From JAZRUF01 sp045636205 (GTDB taxonomy: Bacteria; Bacillota; Clostridia; Oscillospirales; JAAYXM01): a DNA stretch of 26,798 nt. Positions 21,455 through 26,798 of this stretch are shown piece by piece. A program made the translations under genes and the position numbers. Position 1 is the stretch's first letter; the number at the start of each line of letters is the position of its first letter. The notes under the pieces were generated by a model. The model did not search any database. It was not told where the DNA came from and was given only the letters and a program-made list of their open reading frames with translations. The stretch is taken from NCBI GenBank assembly GCA_045636205.1, contig JAZTXE010000056.1:1-26798 (forward strand). Reading direction: 5' to 3'.

Positions 21455-21625
21455 TTATCTGTCAAACGGATCGTTTCCGCTTCCACCGCAGGCACTGCAT
21501 ACCACGTGACCTTTTCCATTGCAATAACCGCAAGCTTTATCAGTGTTTCTCGGGTCTTTCATTGTTCCTTTACAAACCGGACAAAGAATATGTCCGTTAC
21601 CGTTACATTCTCTGCATTTTGCCAT
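21455..21625 (-). CDS. 56-aa protein with DnaJ-type cysteine-rich zinc motifs
   Basis: A 56-aa product made almost wholly of four CxxC units: CRECNGNG, CPVCKGT, CGYCNGKG and CSACGGSG, three of which fit the CxxCxGxG repeat of the DnaJ cysteine-rich domain. In DnaJ these bind two zinc ions and an unfolded client. Here the J domain, the substrate domain and all else are absent. The ATG is preceded by a strong GGAGGA site. It lies 16 bp after the stop of the 153-aa gene. Stand-alone proteins of this kind occur in various bacteria and are seldom characterised; a zinc-binding partner or chaperone-like role is inference. Confidence 0.8.
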   Translation of the reverse strand: MAKCRECNGNGHILCPVCKGTMKDPRNTDKACGYCNGKGHVVCSACGGSGNDPFDR

Positions 21626-21641
21626 TGTAATTCCTCCTTAA

Positions 21642-22103
21642 TTAATCAAAAATAGAATTGATTGCATCGGCTAACATACTGTAGTATTGGTTTTCTGCTT
21701 CCATAGCATCGTTTGAAACAGTGGCTTTCTTTATAGCTCCGATGATGCTTCCGGTTATGGTGCTGTGCTCTGCATTGCCCGCAGATACTCTGCGGTTATT
21801 TTTACTCGTTCCGGTGTAATAAAACTCAATAAACGCATATATTCCCTGAGTTTTCAAGGTGATTACCTCGTGGTAATAATCCGTCTGGTGCTCTGCGTTC
21901 TTTATGACTATACACTCGGTAGTGCTTTTGTCAAAAATTCTTCCACTGTTGATTACATCCGTTGAAACAACAACGTTTAATCCGTATTCTTCGCATGCAT
22001 TCTCGAGCATTTGCTTTAATTGATCTAAAGTTAAATCCCCATGTCCTTTGAGTCTTGACGCTTGAAGCAGCGGCTCGTCAGCCAATAATCGCTTGTCAAT
22101 CAT
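21642..22103 (-). CDS. 153-aa conserved hypothetical protein, first gene of the small-gene operon
   Basis: A 153-aa soluble protein without signal peptide or membrane segment. The N-terminal ~45 residues are helical (LTLDQLKQMLENACEEYG), followed by a beta-rich core: GLNVVVSTDVINSGRIF, ECIVIKNAEHQTDYYHEVI and GIYAFIEFYYTGTSKNN. The last 40 residues are helical again. An NSGRIF-type segment followed by a hydrophobic strand and a (H/Y)-(D)YY motif gives the impression of a conserved unnamed family seen in Firmicutes; this is recall and unverified. AAGGAG lies about 10 nt before the ATG. A consensus promoter lies at 22142-22170. Divergent from the XRE regulator at 22223, which probably controls it. 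Confidence 0.78.
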   Translation of the reverse strand: MIDKRLLADEPLLQASRLKGHGDLTLDQLKQMLENACEEYGLNVVVSTDVINSGRIFDKSTTECIVIKNAEHQTDYYHEVITLKTQGIYAFIEFYYTGTSKNNRRVSAGNAEHSTITGSIIGAIKKATVSNDAMEAENQYYSMLADAINSIFD

Positions 22104-22141
22104 ATTATACGCACTCCTTACTAATATATTTCTACAAAAGC

Positions 22142-22170
22142 ATTATACAAGTAATTCATTAGTTTGCCAA
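22142..22170 (-). promoter_or_regulatory. Promoter of the small-gene operon
   Basis: On the minus strand TTGGCA (22165-22170), a 17-bp spacer and a consensus TATAAT (22142-22147), 38 bp upstream of the ATG. The motifs TACTAAT (22119-22125) and ATTAGTA (22188-22194) flank the shared regulatory gap in inverted orientation and could be operator half sites. Confidence 0.72.
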
Positions 22171-22222
22171 GCATGTTTTAGAAAAAAATTAGTATAATAT
22201 GATTAAAAGGAAGGTTTTTAGT

Positions 22223-22510
22223 ATGGAGATGTCAAAAAACAGGATAAGAGAACTGCGAGAAGATCGGGATTTAAGGCAAATTGACGTTGCAAATGCGACT
22301 GGCATAGACCAAAAAACATTGTCTAATTACGAAACCGGAAAGACAAATCCGGACAGTTATTCAATCGTAAAATTAGCAAAGTTTTTTGAAGTAACTACAG
22401 ATTATCTTCTTGGATATTCCAAATTGGATTTGAAAAGCAAAGAGGATATAATCAGCAGATTGGATATAATGGAAAAGGAAATTGCAGCTATAAAGAGAGT
22501 TTTAAAATAG
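22223..22510 (+). CDS. XRE/Cro-CI family transcriptional regulator
   Basis: A 95-aa DNA-binding protein. Residues about 7-62 form an XRE-type helix-turn-helix: RIRELREDRDLRQIDVANA, then IDQKTLSNYETGKTNPD, followed by IVKLAKFFEVTTDYLLGY. The C-terminal ~25 residues (DIISRLDIMEKEIAAIKRVL) look like a short coiled coil for dimerisation. There is no metalloprotease or effector domain. The start at 22223 is preceded by AAGGAAGG; an upstream in-frame ATG at 22199 lacks such a site. It is divergent from the four-gene operon, with overlapping promoter space, so autoregulation and repression of that operon is the simplest reading. Base composition is clearly more AT-rich than the neighbouring metabolic genes. 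Confidence 0.9.
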   Translation: MEMSKNRIRELREDRDLRQIDVANATGIDQKTLSNYETGKTNPDSYSIVKLAKFFEVTTDYLLGYSKLDLKSKEDIISRLDIMEKEIAAIKRVLK

Positions 22511-22545
22511 CTGTTGGGTATAATAATACTTACCTGTCACACTAC

Positions 22546-22577
22546 ATTTCGGGCGGATGTGGGCATCCGCCCCTACC
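22546..22577. repeat. D-type GC-rich hairpin repeat
   Basis: TTTCGGGCGGATGTGGGCAT is followed by CCGCCCCTACC: arms GGGCGGATG and CATCCGCCC around a short loop. Relatives occur at 23225-23257 (GGGCGGG/CCCGCCC) and 24804-24829 (GGGAGGG/CCCTCCC), with different arms but the same CCCTAC end. Confidence 0.7.
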
Positions 22578-22657
22578 GACTACATTAATATACACTGCAG
22601 GCAACAACGTATGCGTGGTTTGGTTTTAAATTCGGCAAGAAAAAATAAAAATATATG

Positions 22658-22686
22658 TTGACATTTCTCCAAAAATATATTATAAT
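22658..22686 (+). promoter_or_regulatory. Promoter of the tRNA-Met/tRNA-Glu unit
   Basis: A perfect consensus sigma-A promoter: TTGACA (22658-22663), a 17-bp spacer and TATAAT (22681-22686). The palindrome CTTCTGCAGAAG follows before the tRNA. Confidence 0.92.
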
Positions 22687-22718
22687 TAATAACGCTTCTG
22701 CAGAAGCGCCAAAAATGT

Positions 22719-22795
22719 GGCGGTATAGCTCAGCTGGCTAGAGCATTCGGTTCATACCCGAAAGGTCGTGGGTTCAAGTCCAACTGCCGCTACCA
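22719..22795 (+). tRNA. tRNA-Met (anticodon CAT), elongator type
   Basis: A complete 77-nt cloverleaf with encoded CCA. The anticodon stem is TTCGG/CCGAA around TTCATAC. The acceptor GGCGGTA with TGCCGCT has a G-U first pair, as in the B. subtilis elongator tRNA-Met from memory, and the D arm is AGCTCAGCTGGCTAGAGC. The T stem contains one G-A mismatch. The lack of the three G-C pairs in the anticodon stem argues against the initiator; an Ile(k2CAT) identity is less likely given the similarity to elongator Met. Confidence 0.92.
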
Positions 22796-22802
22796 TTTTT
22801 TT

Positions 22803-22877
22803 GGCCCGTTGGTCAAGCGGTTAAGACACCGCCCTTTCACGGCGGTAACAGGAGTTCGATTCTCCTACGGGTCACCA
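22803..22877 (+). tRNA. tRNA-Glu (anticodon TTC)
   Basis: A 75-nt cloverleaf with encoded CCA. The acceptor is GGCCCGT/ACGGGTC, the anticodon stem CCGCC/GGCGG around CTTTCAC, and the T loop TTCGATT. It follows tRNA-Met by 7 bp and shares its promoter. Confidence 0.95.
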
Positions 22878-22912
22878 AAAATCCTCGTTCGTAAGAACAG
22901 GGATTTTTTTTA
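22877..22912 (+). terminator. Terminator of the tRNA-Met/Glu unit
   Basis: AAAAATCC and GTTC pair with GAAC and GGATTTTT around a GTAA loop, with a two-base internal loop. Eight T follow the stem, directly after the encoded CCA. Confidence 0.88.
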
Positions 22913-22994
22913 CTTATTACTTCTTTACTATTCCCTAAATACGAATGAGGATTTTCGGAAAGTAATAGCGGATAAGGAAGAAACCCACTCCGAC

Positions 22995-23115
22995 GGCTCC
23001 CTCTGATGAAGGAGCTGTCGAGCGATTAGCGAGACTGAGGGAGAGAAATGGTTACGTACTCCCCCTCAGTCTTTTGCCTCACGGCAAAATCCAGCTCCCC
23101 TGACAAGGGGAGCCT
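22995..23115. repeat. Composite C palindromic repeat (121 bp)
   Basis: The element begins GGCTCCCTCTGATGAAGGAG and ends CAAGGGGAGCCT. Its inner edges are GAGACTGAGGGAG and CCCCCTCAGTCTT. The inner hairpin of its right arm (TTTTGCCTCACGGCAAAA) differs from other copies, while the outer tips are conserved. Confidence 0.72.
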
Positions 23116-23138
23116 TATTGCGGGACGATGTGGGATTA

Positions 23139-23286
23139 CACCTCATCCACCGCTGACGCGGTCCCCCTTCCCCTATGTAGGGGAGGGCCTCCGCGCCCTC
23201 CCGCCGCGACGGTGTTGCATGTCGTACATTTCGGGCGGGCACAGAGACCCGCCCCTACGATAGGCTTCCCCTTGAGGGGAAGGCTA
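23139..23286. repeat. B arm plus D-type hairpins
   Basis: The B arm CACCTCATCCACCGCTGACG leads into GGGGAGGGCC, the hairpin GGAGGGC/GCCCTCC, the stretch CGCGACGGTGTTGCATG, and the hairpin GGGCGGG/CCCGCCC. The stretch GTGTTGCA recurs in inverted form at 24788-24795 beside a D hairpin, so D units carry a conserved flank. Confidence 0.65.
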
Positions 23287-23319
23287 TGTTCCCTGCGGGG
23301 ATGGCGGAGAAAAAAAGAA

Positions 23320-23346
23320 AAAAGGCACCCGTTTCGGATGCCTTTT
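23320..23346 (-). terminator. Terminator of the aminotransferase gene
   Basis: AAAAGGCA and TGCCTTTT with inner CCG/CGG pairs form the stem; on the minus strand the T-rich TTTTTTCTTTTTTT continues after it. It lies 13 bp past the stop codon. Confidence 0.88.
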
Positions 23347-23358
23347 AATGTATTTAAC

Positions 23359-24615
23359 TTACTTTCTTACCTTCTCAGCCGCGTTTCTTACGCCCTCGAT
23401 AATCATATCAAGGTCATTCTTTGTAAGGCGCGGGTGATGCGGGGTGTTGAGCTCGCGGCGGTAGAAGAAGTCCTCAGCCTTCGGGCAGATGTCCTGAGCA
23501 TAGCCGAGCTCCTTAAGAGAGCTGAAGTGGTAGGTCGGCTGATAGTGCAGGATTCCCTGGATGCCTTCCTCTTTATAGAGAACGCGCATGAAGTCGTCAC
23601 GGCTTGCACCCAGTTCCTTCTCCTCTACGCAGACCGTGTAGAGGTGGTAGATGTGCTTGCAGTTGGGGTCCTCATAAACCGGGGTGATACCCTTGATGCC
23701 CTTGAGGCCCTCGTTTAAGTAACGGCCGTGCTCGATGCGCAGGTTATTGAGCATATCGAGCTTATCAAGCTGGCAGTTGCCGACCGCGCCCTGGCACTCG
23801 GTCATACGGTAGTTGTTTGACCACTTGCCGTTGATGCGGCGGTTGTCAAAGTGAGAGGGTACCCAGTAATCGGTCTGGCTCTCCCAGTCAACGTTACCCA
23901 TGCAGCGCAGCTTGTCAACGCGCCATGCGAAATCGTCATTGTTACAGGTAATCATGCCGCCCTCACCCAGGGTGGTGATGTTCTTGAGTGAGTGGAAGCT
24001 AAAGCAGCCGAAGTCACCGATGGAGCCTGCTTTTCTGCCCTTGTACTCAGCGCCCGGAGCGTGAGCACAGTCCTCAAGTACGTAGAGGTTATACTTCTTT
24101 GCGATTTCCATAATCGGGTCCATATCGCACATCTGACCGCCGTAGTGAACTACGAAGATAGCCTTGGTTTTGTTGGTGATTTTCTTCTCAATCTCGTTCG
24201 GGTCGATGTTAAAGGTCTTCGGGTCAATATCCGCATAAACCGGGATGCCGCCTTCCTTCAATATGGAAAGAGAGGTTGCAACGAAGGTGTTCGGAGTTGT
24301 AATGACCTCATCGCCCGGGCCGATGCCCATTGCGCAGACCGCAGTGTGCATAGCCGTGGTGCAGTTTGAAACCGCATATGCGTACTTGGTTCCGCACATC
24401 TCGGCAAAACGCTTCTGGAAGCGCTGAACCTCAGCACCCATGGTCAGAGAATCCTTATGCATTGCGCTCATCAGAGCCTTTTCCTCAGCCTCATCATAGA
24501 TACTGCCGAAGAAGGAATAGGGAACCTTTAATACCACGCCGTCATCAACCGCATAGCTGGATGTGATACCGCCTTCGGTCTCGCTGCCGACGCTTAAATT
24601 TTTCTTTTCAGACAT
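23359..24615 (-). CDS. DegT/DnrJ/EryC1/StrS-family PLP-dependent sugar aminotransferase
   Basis: A 418-aa PLP enzyme of the DegT/DnrJ/EryC1/StrS family, which transaminates keto sugars (usually nucleotide-linked) in cell-envelope, antibiotic or amino-sugar synthesis. The PLP lysine lies in SFHSLKNITTLGEGGMI (Lys211), the aspartate in LEDCAHAPGAEYKG (Asp182), and the phosphate/keto-sugar loop near SNCTTAMHTAV (83-93) and TTPNTFVATS (106-115). PSHFDNRRINGKWSNNYRMT fits the family's substrate loop. The N-terminal ~30 residues before VPYSFFGSIYDEAE are an extra leader of low complexity. GGGAGG precedes the ATG. It has its own promoter and terminator, with no sugar-nucleotide genes nearby, so its pathway is open. 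Confidence 0.9.
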   Translation of the reverse strand: MSEKKNLSVGSETEGGITSSYAVDDGVVLKVPYSFFGSIYDEAEEKALMSAMHKDSLTMGAEVQRFQKRFAEMCGTKYAYAVSNCTTAMHTAVCAMGIGPGDEVITTPNTFVATSLSILKEGGIPVYADIDPKTFNIDPNEIEKKITNKTKAIFVVHYGGQMCDMDPIMEIAKKYNLYVLEDCAHAPGAEYKGRKAGSIGDFGCFSFHSLKNITTLGEGGMITCNNDDFAWRVDKLRCMGNVDWESQTDYWVPSHFDNRRINGKWSNNYRMTECQGAVGNCQLDKLDMLNNLRIEHGRYLNEGLKGIKGITPVYEDPNCKHIYHLYTVCVEEKELGASRDDFMRVLYKEEGIQGILHYQPTYHFSSLKELGYAQDICPKAEDFFYRRELNTPHHPRLTKNDLDMIIEGVRNAAEKVRK

Positions 24616-24661
24616 AATATGTACCTCCCAAAAATAATTAATTTAGGCTTTGCATAAATTA

Positions 24662-24690
24662 ATTGTACATCAATTTGTCTAAATTTGCAA
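24662..24690 (-). promoter_or_regulatory. Promoter of the aminotransferase gene
   Basis: On the minus strand TTGCAA (24685-24690), a 17-bp spacer and TACAAT (24662-24667), 46 bp upstream of the ATG. Confidence 0.7.
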
Positions 24691-24803
24691 TACCCACCGT
24701 GAATTTTAGATATATTACACAAACCACCTCGGCATTTTCTACAATACGTGGCGTGGTGTTGGGTGGGGGGACAGGTTATCATATGAAGTGCAACACCGTC
24801 GCG

Positions 24804-24942
24804 GCGGGAGGGCACGGAGACCCTCCCCTACAGACGAGGAGAAGCCTACGACAAAGCCTTCCCCTTGAGTGGAAGGTGGCAGCCGATAGGCTGACGGATG
24901 AGGTGGCACGTTGCGGGATGCAAGACGTAACGCGGGTGCAAT
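24804..24942. repeat. D-type hairpin and reverse B arm with linker
   Basis: GGGAGGGCACGGAGACCCTC is the D hairpin. AAGCCTTCCCCTTGAGTGGA to CGGATGAGGTGG is the B arm reversed, followed by ACGTTGCGGGATGCAAGACG, the inverted version of the linker at 2817-2861. The element ends at about 24942, 17 bp before the -35 box of the phosphofructokinase promoter. Confidence 0.7.
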
Positions 24943-24959
24943 AATTTAAAACATATCTC

Positions 24960-24988
24960 TTTACGATTTGGGAAGAATATGGTATACT
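24960..24988 (+). promoter_or_regulatory. Promoter of the PPi-phosphofructokinase gene
   Basis: TTTACG (24960-24965), a 17-bp spacer and TATACT (24983-24988), 38 bp before the start codon. Confidence 0.72.
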
Positions 24989-25026
24989 GTTATGTATGTG
25001 AAAAAAAAGACAAAGGAGAAGTAAGT

Positions 25027-26685
25027 ATGAAAATTTCACCGTTACAGAAAGCAAGATACGAGTACAACCCCAAGCTCCCGCTCATGCTGCGCGGCGGCAT
25101 TTCCGAGATAAGCGTTTCCGAAGGCGCGGAGACCTCATCTGTAGCCGATTGCGATAAGATTAAGGCGCTCTTCCCGAACACCTACGGCAAGAAAGAAATC
25201 GTCTTTAAGAAGGGCGAGAATACGTCCGAGGCAAAGAAGCAGGTAGTCGGCGTTATCCTCTCGGGCGGTCAGGCACCCGGCGGTCATAACGTAATCTGCG
25301 GATTGTATGACGCACTTAAGTCCACCAACCCTGAAAATGAGCTCTACGGCTTTAAGAACGGACCTATCGGTCTTATCAATGACGATTACATTGTATTTGA
25401 TGATAAGTATATCGACGAGTACCGAAACACCGGCGGCTTTGACATCATTGGCTCGGGCAGAACCAAGCTTGAGACCAACGAGCAGTTTGCAATCGTAGCA
25501 GAGGTCTGCAAGAAGCACGGCATCACCGCGGTTGTAATCATCGGCGGTGACGACTCGAACACCAACGCTGCGGTTTTAGCTGAGTACTTTGCGGCAAATA
25601 ACACCGGCGTTCAGGTTATCGGCTGCCCGAAAACCATCGACGGTGACTTAAAGAACGAGGATATCGAATGCTCCTTCGGCTTTGACACTGCGACAAAGAC
25701 CTACAGTGAGCTTATCGGAAATATCGAGCGTGACGCAAACTCGGCAAAGAAGTACTGGCACTTTGTAAAGGTCATGGGCCGCTCCGCATCCCACGTAGCG
25801 CTTGAGTGCGCGCTCCAGACCCAGCCGAACATCTGCCTTATCTCGGAGGAGGTTGCTGCAAAGAAGATGTCACTCTCCGCAATCGCAGACTATATTGCTG
25901 ACTCGGTCGCAGGCCGTGCAGCAAAGGGAGATAACTTCGGCGTTGCGATTATCCCCGAGGGTGTTGTCGAGTTCGTTCCCGAATTTGCAGTGCTCATCGC
26001 CGAGATTAACGAGCTTCTGGCAGGCAGCCGCGCTGACGAGTTCAACGCGCTCCCGACCTGGGCTGATAAGTACGCATTCATCCAAAACGGTCTTACCAAG
26101 GAGTCCATGGCGGTATTCGCAATACTTCCGCAGGGCATCCAGCAGCAGCTGTTCTTGGAGCGTGACCCGCACGGCAACGTTCAGGTTTCACTCATTGAGT
26201 CTGAAAAGCTGTTCTCCGCACTCGTTGCAGATAAGCTCTCTGAGCGCAAGAAGGCGGGCACCTACAGCGGCAAATTCGCTCCCCTCCACCACTTCCTCGG
26301 CTATGAGGGCAGATGCGCATTCCCGTCTAACTTTGACGCGGACTACTGCTACTCCCTCGGCTACAATGCGTTCATGCTCATGCAGTACGGCTACACCGGA
26401 TACCTCTCCAAGATTTCCAACCTCTCAAAGCCCGCAAGCGAGTGGGTTGCAGGCGGTATGCCGATAACCAAGATGATGAACATCGAGCGCCGCCACGGCG
26501 AGGACAAGCCGGTTATCAAGAAAGCTCTTGTCGAGCTTGACGGCAAGCCGTTTAAGTTCTTCGAGGCAAACCGCGATACCTGGGCAATCGAGTCCTGCTA
26601 CGTTTACCCGGGTGCTATCCAGTATTACGGCCCCGCCGAGGTTTGCGATATTACCACAAGAACCCTGGCTCTGGAAAAAGAATAA
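25027..26685 (+). CDS. pfp: Pyrophosphate-dependent 6-phosphofructokinase (long, plant-type PFP)
   Basis: A 552-aa cytoplasmic enzyme interconverting fructose 6-phosphate plus PPi and fructose 1,6-bisphosphate plus phosphate (EC 2.7.1.90), a reversible glycolytic step. The nucleotide/PPi loop LSGGQAPGGHNVI is at about 78-90. GGDDSN (173-178) replaces the GGDGS of ATP enzymes, and PKTIDGDLKN (201-210) carries the lysine typical of PPi use where ATP enzymes have glycine. VMGRSASHVALE (249-260) binds the sugar phosphate. The length matches the long clade that includes the plant beta subunit and spirochaete/Clostridia enzymes. The ATG at 25027 is preceded by AAGGAGAAG; an upstream in-frame start at 24979 would overlap the promoter. 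Own promoter and terminator. Confidence 0.95.
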   Translation: MKISPLQKARYEYNPKLPLMLRGGISEISVSEGAETSSVADCDKIKALFPNTYGKKEIVFKKGENTSEAKKQVVGVILSGGQAPGGHNVICGLYDALKSTNPENELYGFKNGPIGLINDDYIVFDDKYIDEYRNTGGFDIIGSGRTKLETNEQFAIVAEVCKKHGITAVVIIGGDDSNTNAAVLAEYFAANNTGVQVIGCPKTIDGDLKNEDIECSFGFDTATKTYSELIGNIERDANSAKKYWHFVKVMGRSASHVALECALQTQPNICLISEEVAAKKMSLSAIADYIADSVAGRAAKGDNFGVAIIPEGVVEFVPEFAVLIAEINELLAGSRADEFNALPTWADKYAFIQNGLTKESMAVFAILPQGIQQQLFLERDPHGNVQVSLIESEKLFSALVADKLSERKKAGTYSGKFAPLHHFLGYEGRCAFPSNFDADYCYSLGYNAFMLMQYGYTGYLSKISNLSKPASEWVAGGMPITKMMNIERRHGEDKPVIKKALVELDGKPFKFFEANRDTWAIESCYVYPGAIQYYGPAEVCDITTRTLALEKE

Positions 26686-26695
26686 TGATAATGCC

Positions 26696-26724
26696 CAAGT
26701 GCGTTGCGCACTTGCTCGTTTTTT
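26696..26724 (+). terminator. Terminator of the PPi-phosphofructokinase gene
   Basis: The perfect stem CAAGTGCG/CGCACTTG with a TTG loop is followed by CTCG and then six T, 10 bp past the stop codon. The four bases between the stem and the T-run make it slightly atypical. Confidence 0.75.
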
Positions 26725-26747
26725 ATGGGTGCAATGTCCGCAACGCT

Positions 26748-26798
26748 TCACCTCATCAGTCTCGCTGACGCTCGACAGCTTCTCCGTCAAGGAGAAGC
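26748..26798. repeat. A-arm repeat, reverse orientation, cut by the window end
   Basis: TTCACCTCATCAGTCTCGCT leads to the hairpin GCTTCTCC/GGAGAAGC at the last base. It is the reverse complement of 2761-2816. Confidence 0.75.

Larger units (their letters stand above)
22878..23358. other. Intergenic repeat cluster
   Basis: After the tRNA terminator this holds a composite C repeat (22995-23115), a B arm (23139-23190), D-type hairpins (about 23181-23262), a trailing AGGCTTCCCCTTGAGGGGAA palindrome (23263-23286) and the aminotransferase terminator. Frames here translate repeats and are not supported as genes. Confidence 0.7.
24616..25026. other. Divergent intergenic region with two promoters and repeats
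   Basis: It holds the aminotransferase promoter (24662-24690, minus), a D-type hairpin (24804-24829), a B arm in reverse orientation with the common linker (24854-24942) and the phosphofructokinase promoter (24960-24988). No gene is supported. Confidence 0.7.

Noticed and set aside
22809..23006. 65-aa reading frame starting inside tRNA-Glu
   Set aside because: It runs through the tRNA, its terminator and a repeat; no coding features.

Overview
The window looks like chromosomal DNA of an uncultured anaerobic Clostridia member (Bacillota; gut or rumen type, possibly Oscillospirales). Supporting signs are strong Shine-Dalgarno sites, consensus sigma-A promoters with 17-bp spacers, a long plant-type PPi-dependent phosphofructokinase, B. 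subtilis-like tRNAs, paired half-size chromate transporter genes, several AraC regulators, and many short palindromic repeats between genes. The lineage call is inference; no rRNA or marker gene is present.

Layout. 1-4822 (minus): a lipoprotein sugar-binding protein, a 795-aa secreted protein with three sandwich modules and a Big2 domain, and a 53-aa peptide missed by ORF-length cut-offs. 4984-8549: an AraC regulator, a neutral-ceramidase-fold protein (minus), and a second AraC regulator divergent from it. 8627-10555: tRNA-Thr(CGT) and an AGCS sodium:amino-acid symporter. 10556-11756: 1.2 kb without protein genes, holding two tandem, paralogous, promoter- and terminator-bounded structured RNA candidates. 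11757-14862 (minus): Gfo/Idh oxidoreductase, AraC regulator and an AGE-type sugar epimerase. 15142-16262: chromate transporter pair. 16660-18480 (minus): TIM-barrel isomerase/epimerase plus a second Gfo/Idh oxidoreductase, divergent from a fourth AraC regulator. 19592-21046 (minus): Ig-like membrane protein with two half-size TauE/SafE genes. 21156-22510: an AT-richer island with an XRE regulator divergent from four small genes, three of them cysteine-rich. 22719-22877: tRNA-Met and tRNA-Glu. 23359-26685: a DegT-family aminotransferase and PPi-phosphofructokinase.

How it works together. Much of the window reads as regulated sugar or sugar-derivative metabolism: a binding protein for uptake, two NAD-dependent Gfo/Idh oxidoreductases, a TIM-barrel isomerase and an AGE epimerase, each beside an AraC regulator with an N-terminal sugar-sensing-type domain, and glycolysis at the PPi-PFK step. 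No glycoside hydrolase or ABC permease is present, so the substrate cannot be named.

The observations most worth following are the tandem RNA pair at 10842-11570, the small Zn-motif operon with its XRE regulator at 21156-22510, the 53-aa peptide behind the 795-aa secreted protein, and the MITE-like repeats that fill almost every intergenic gap.
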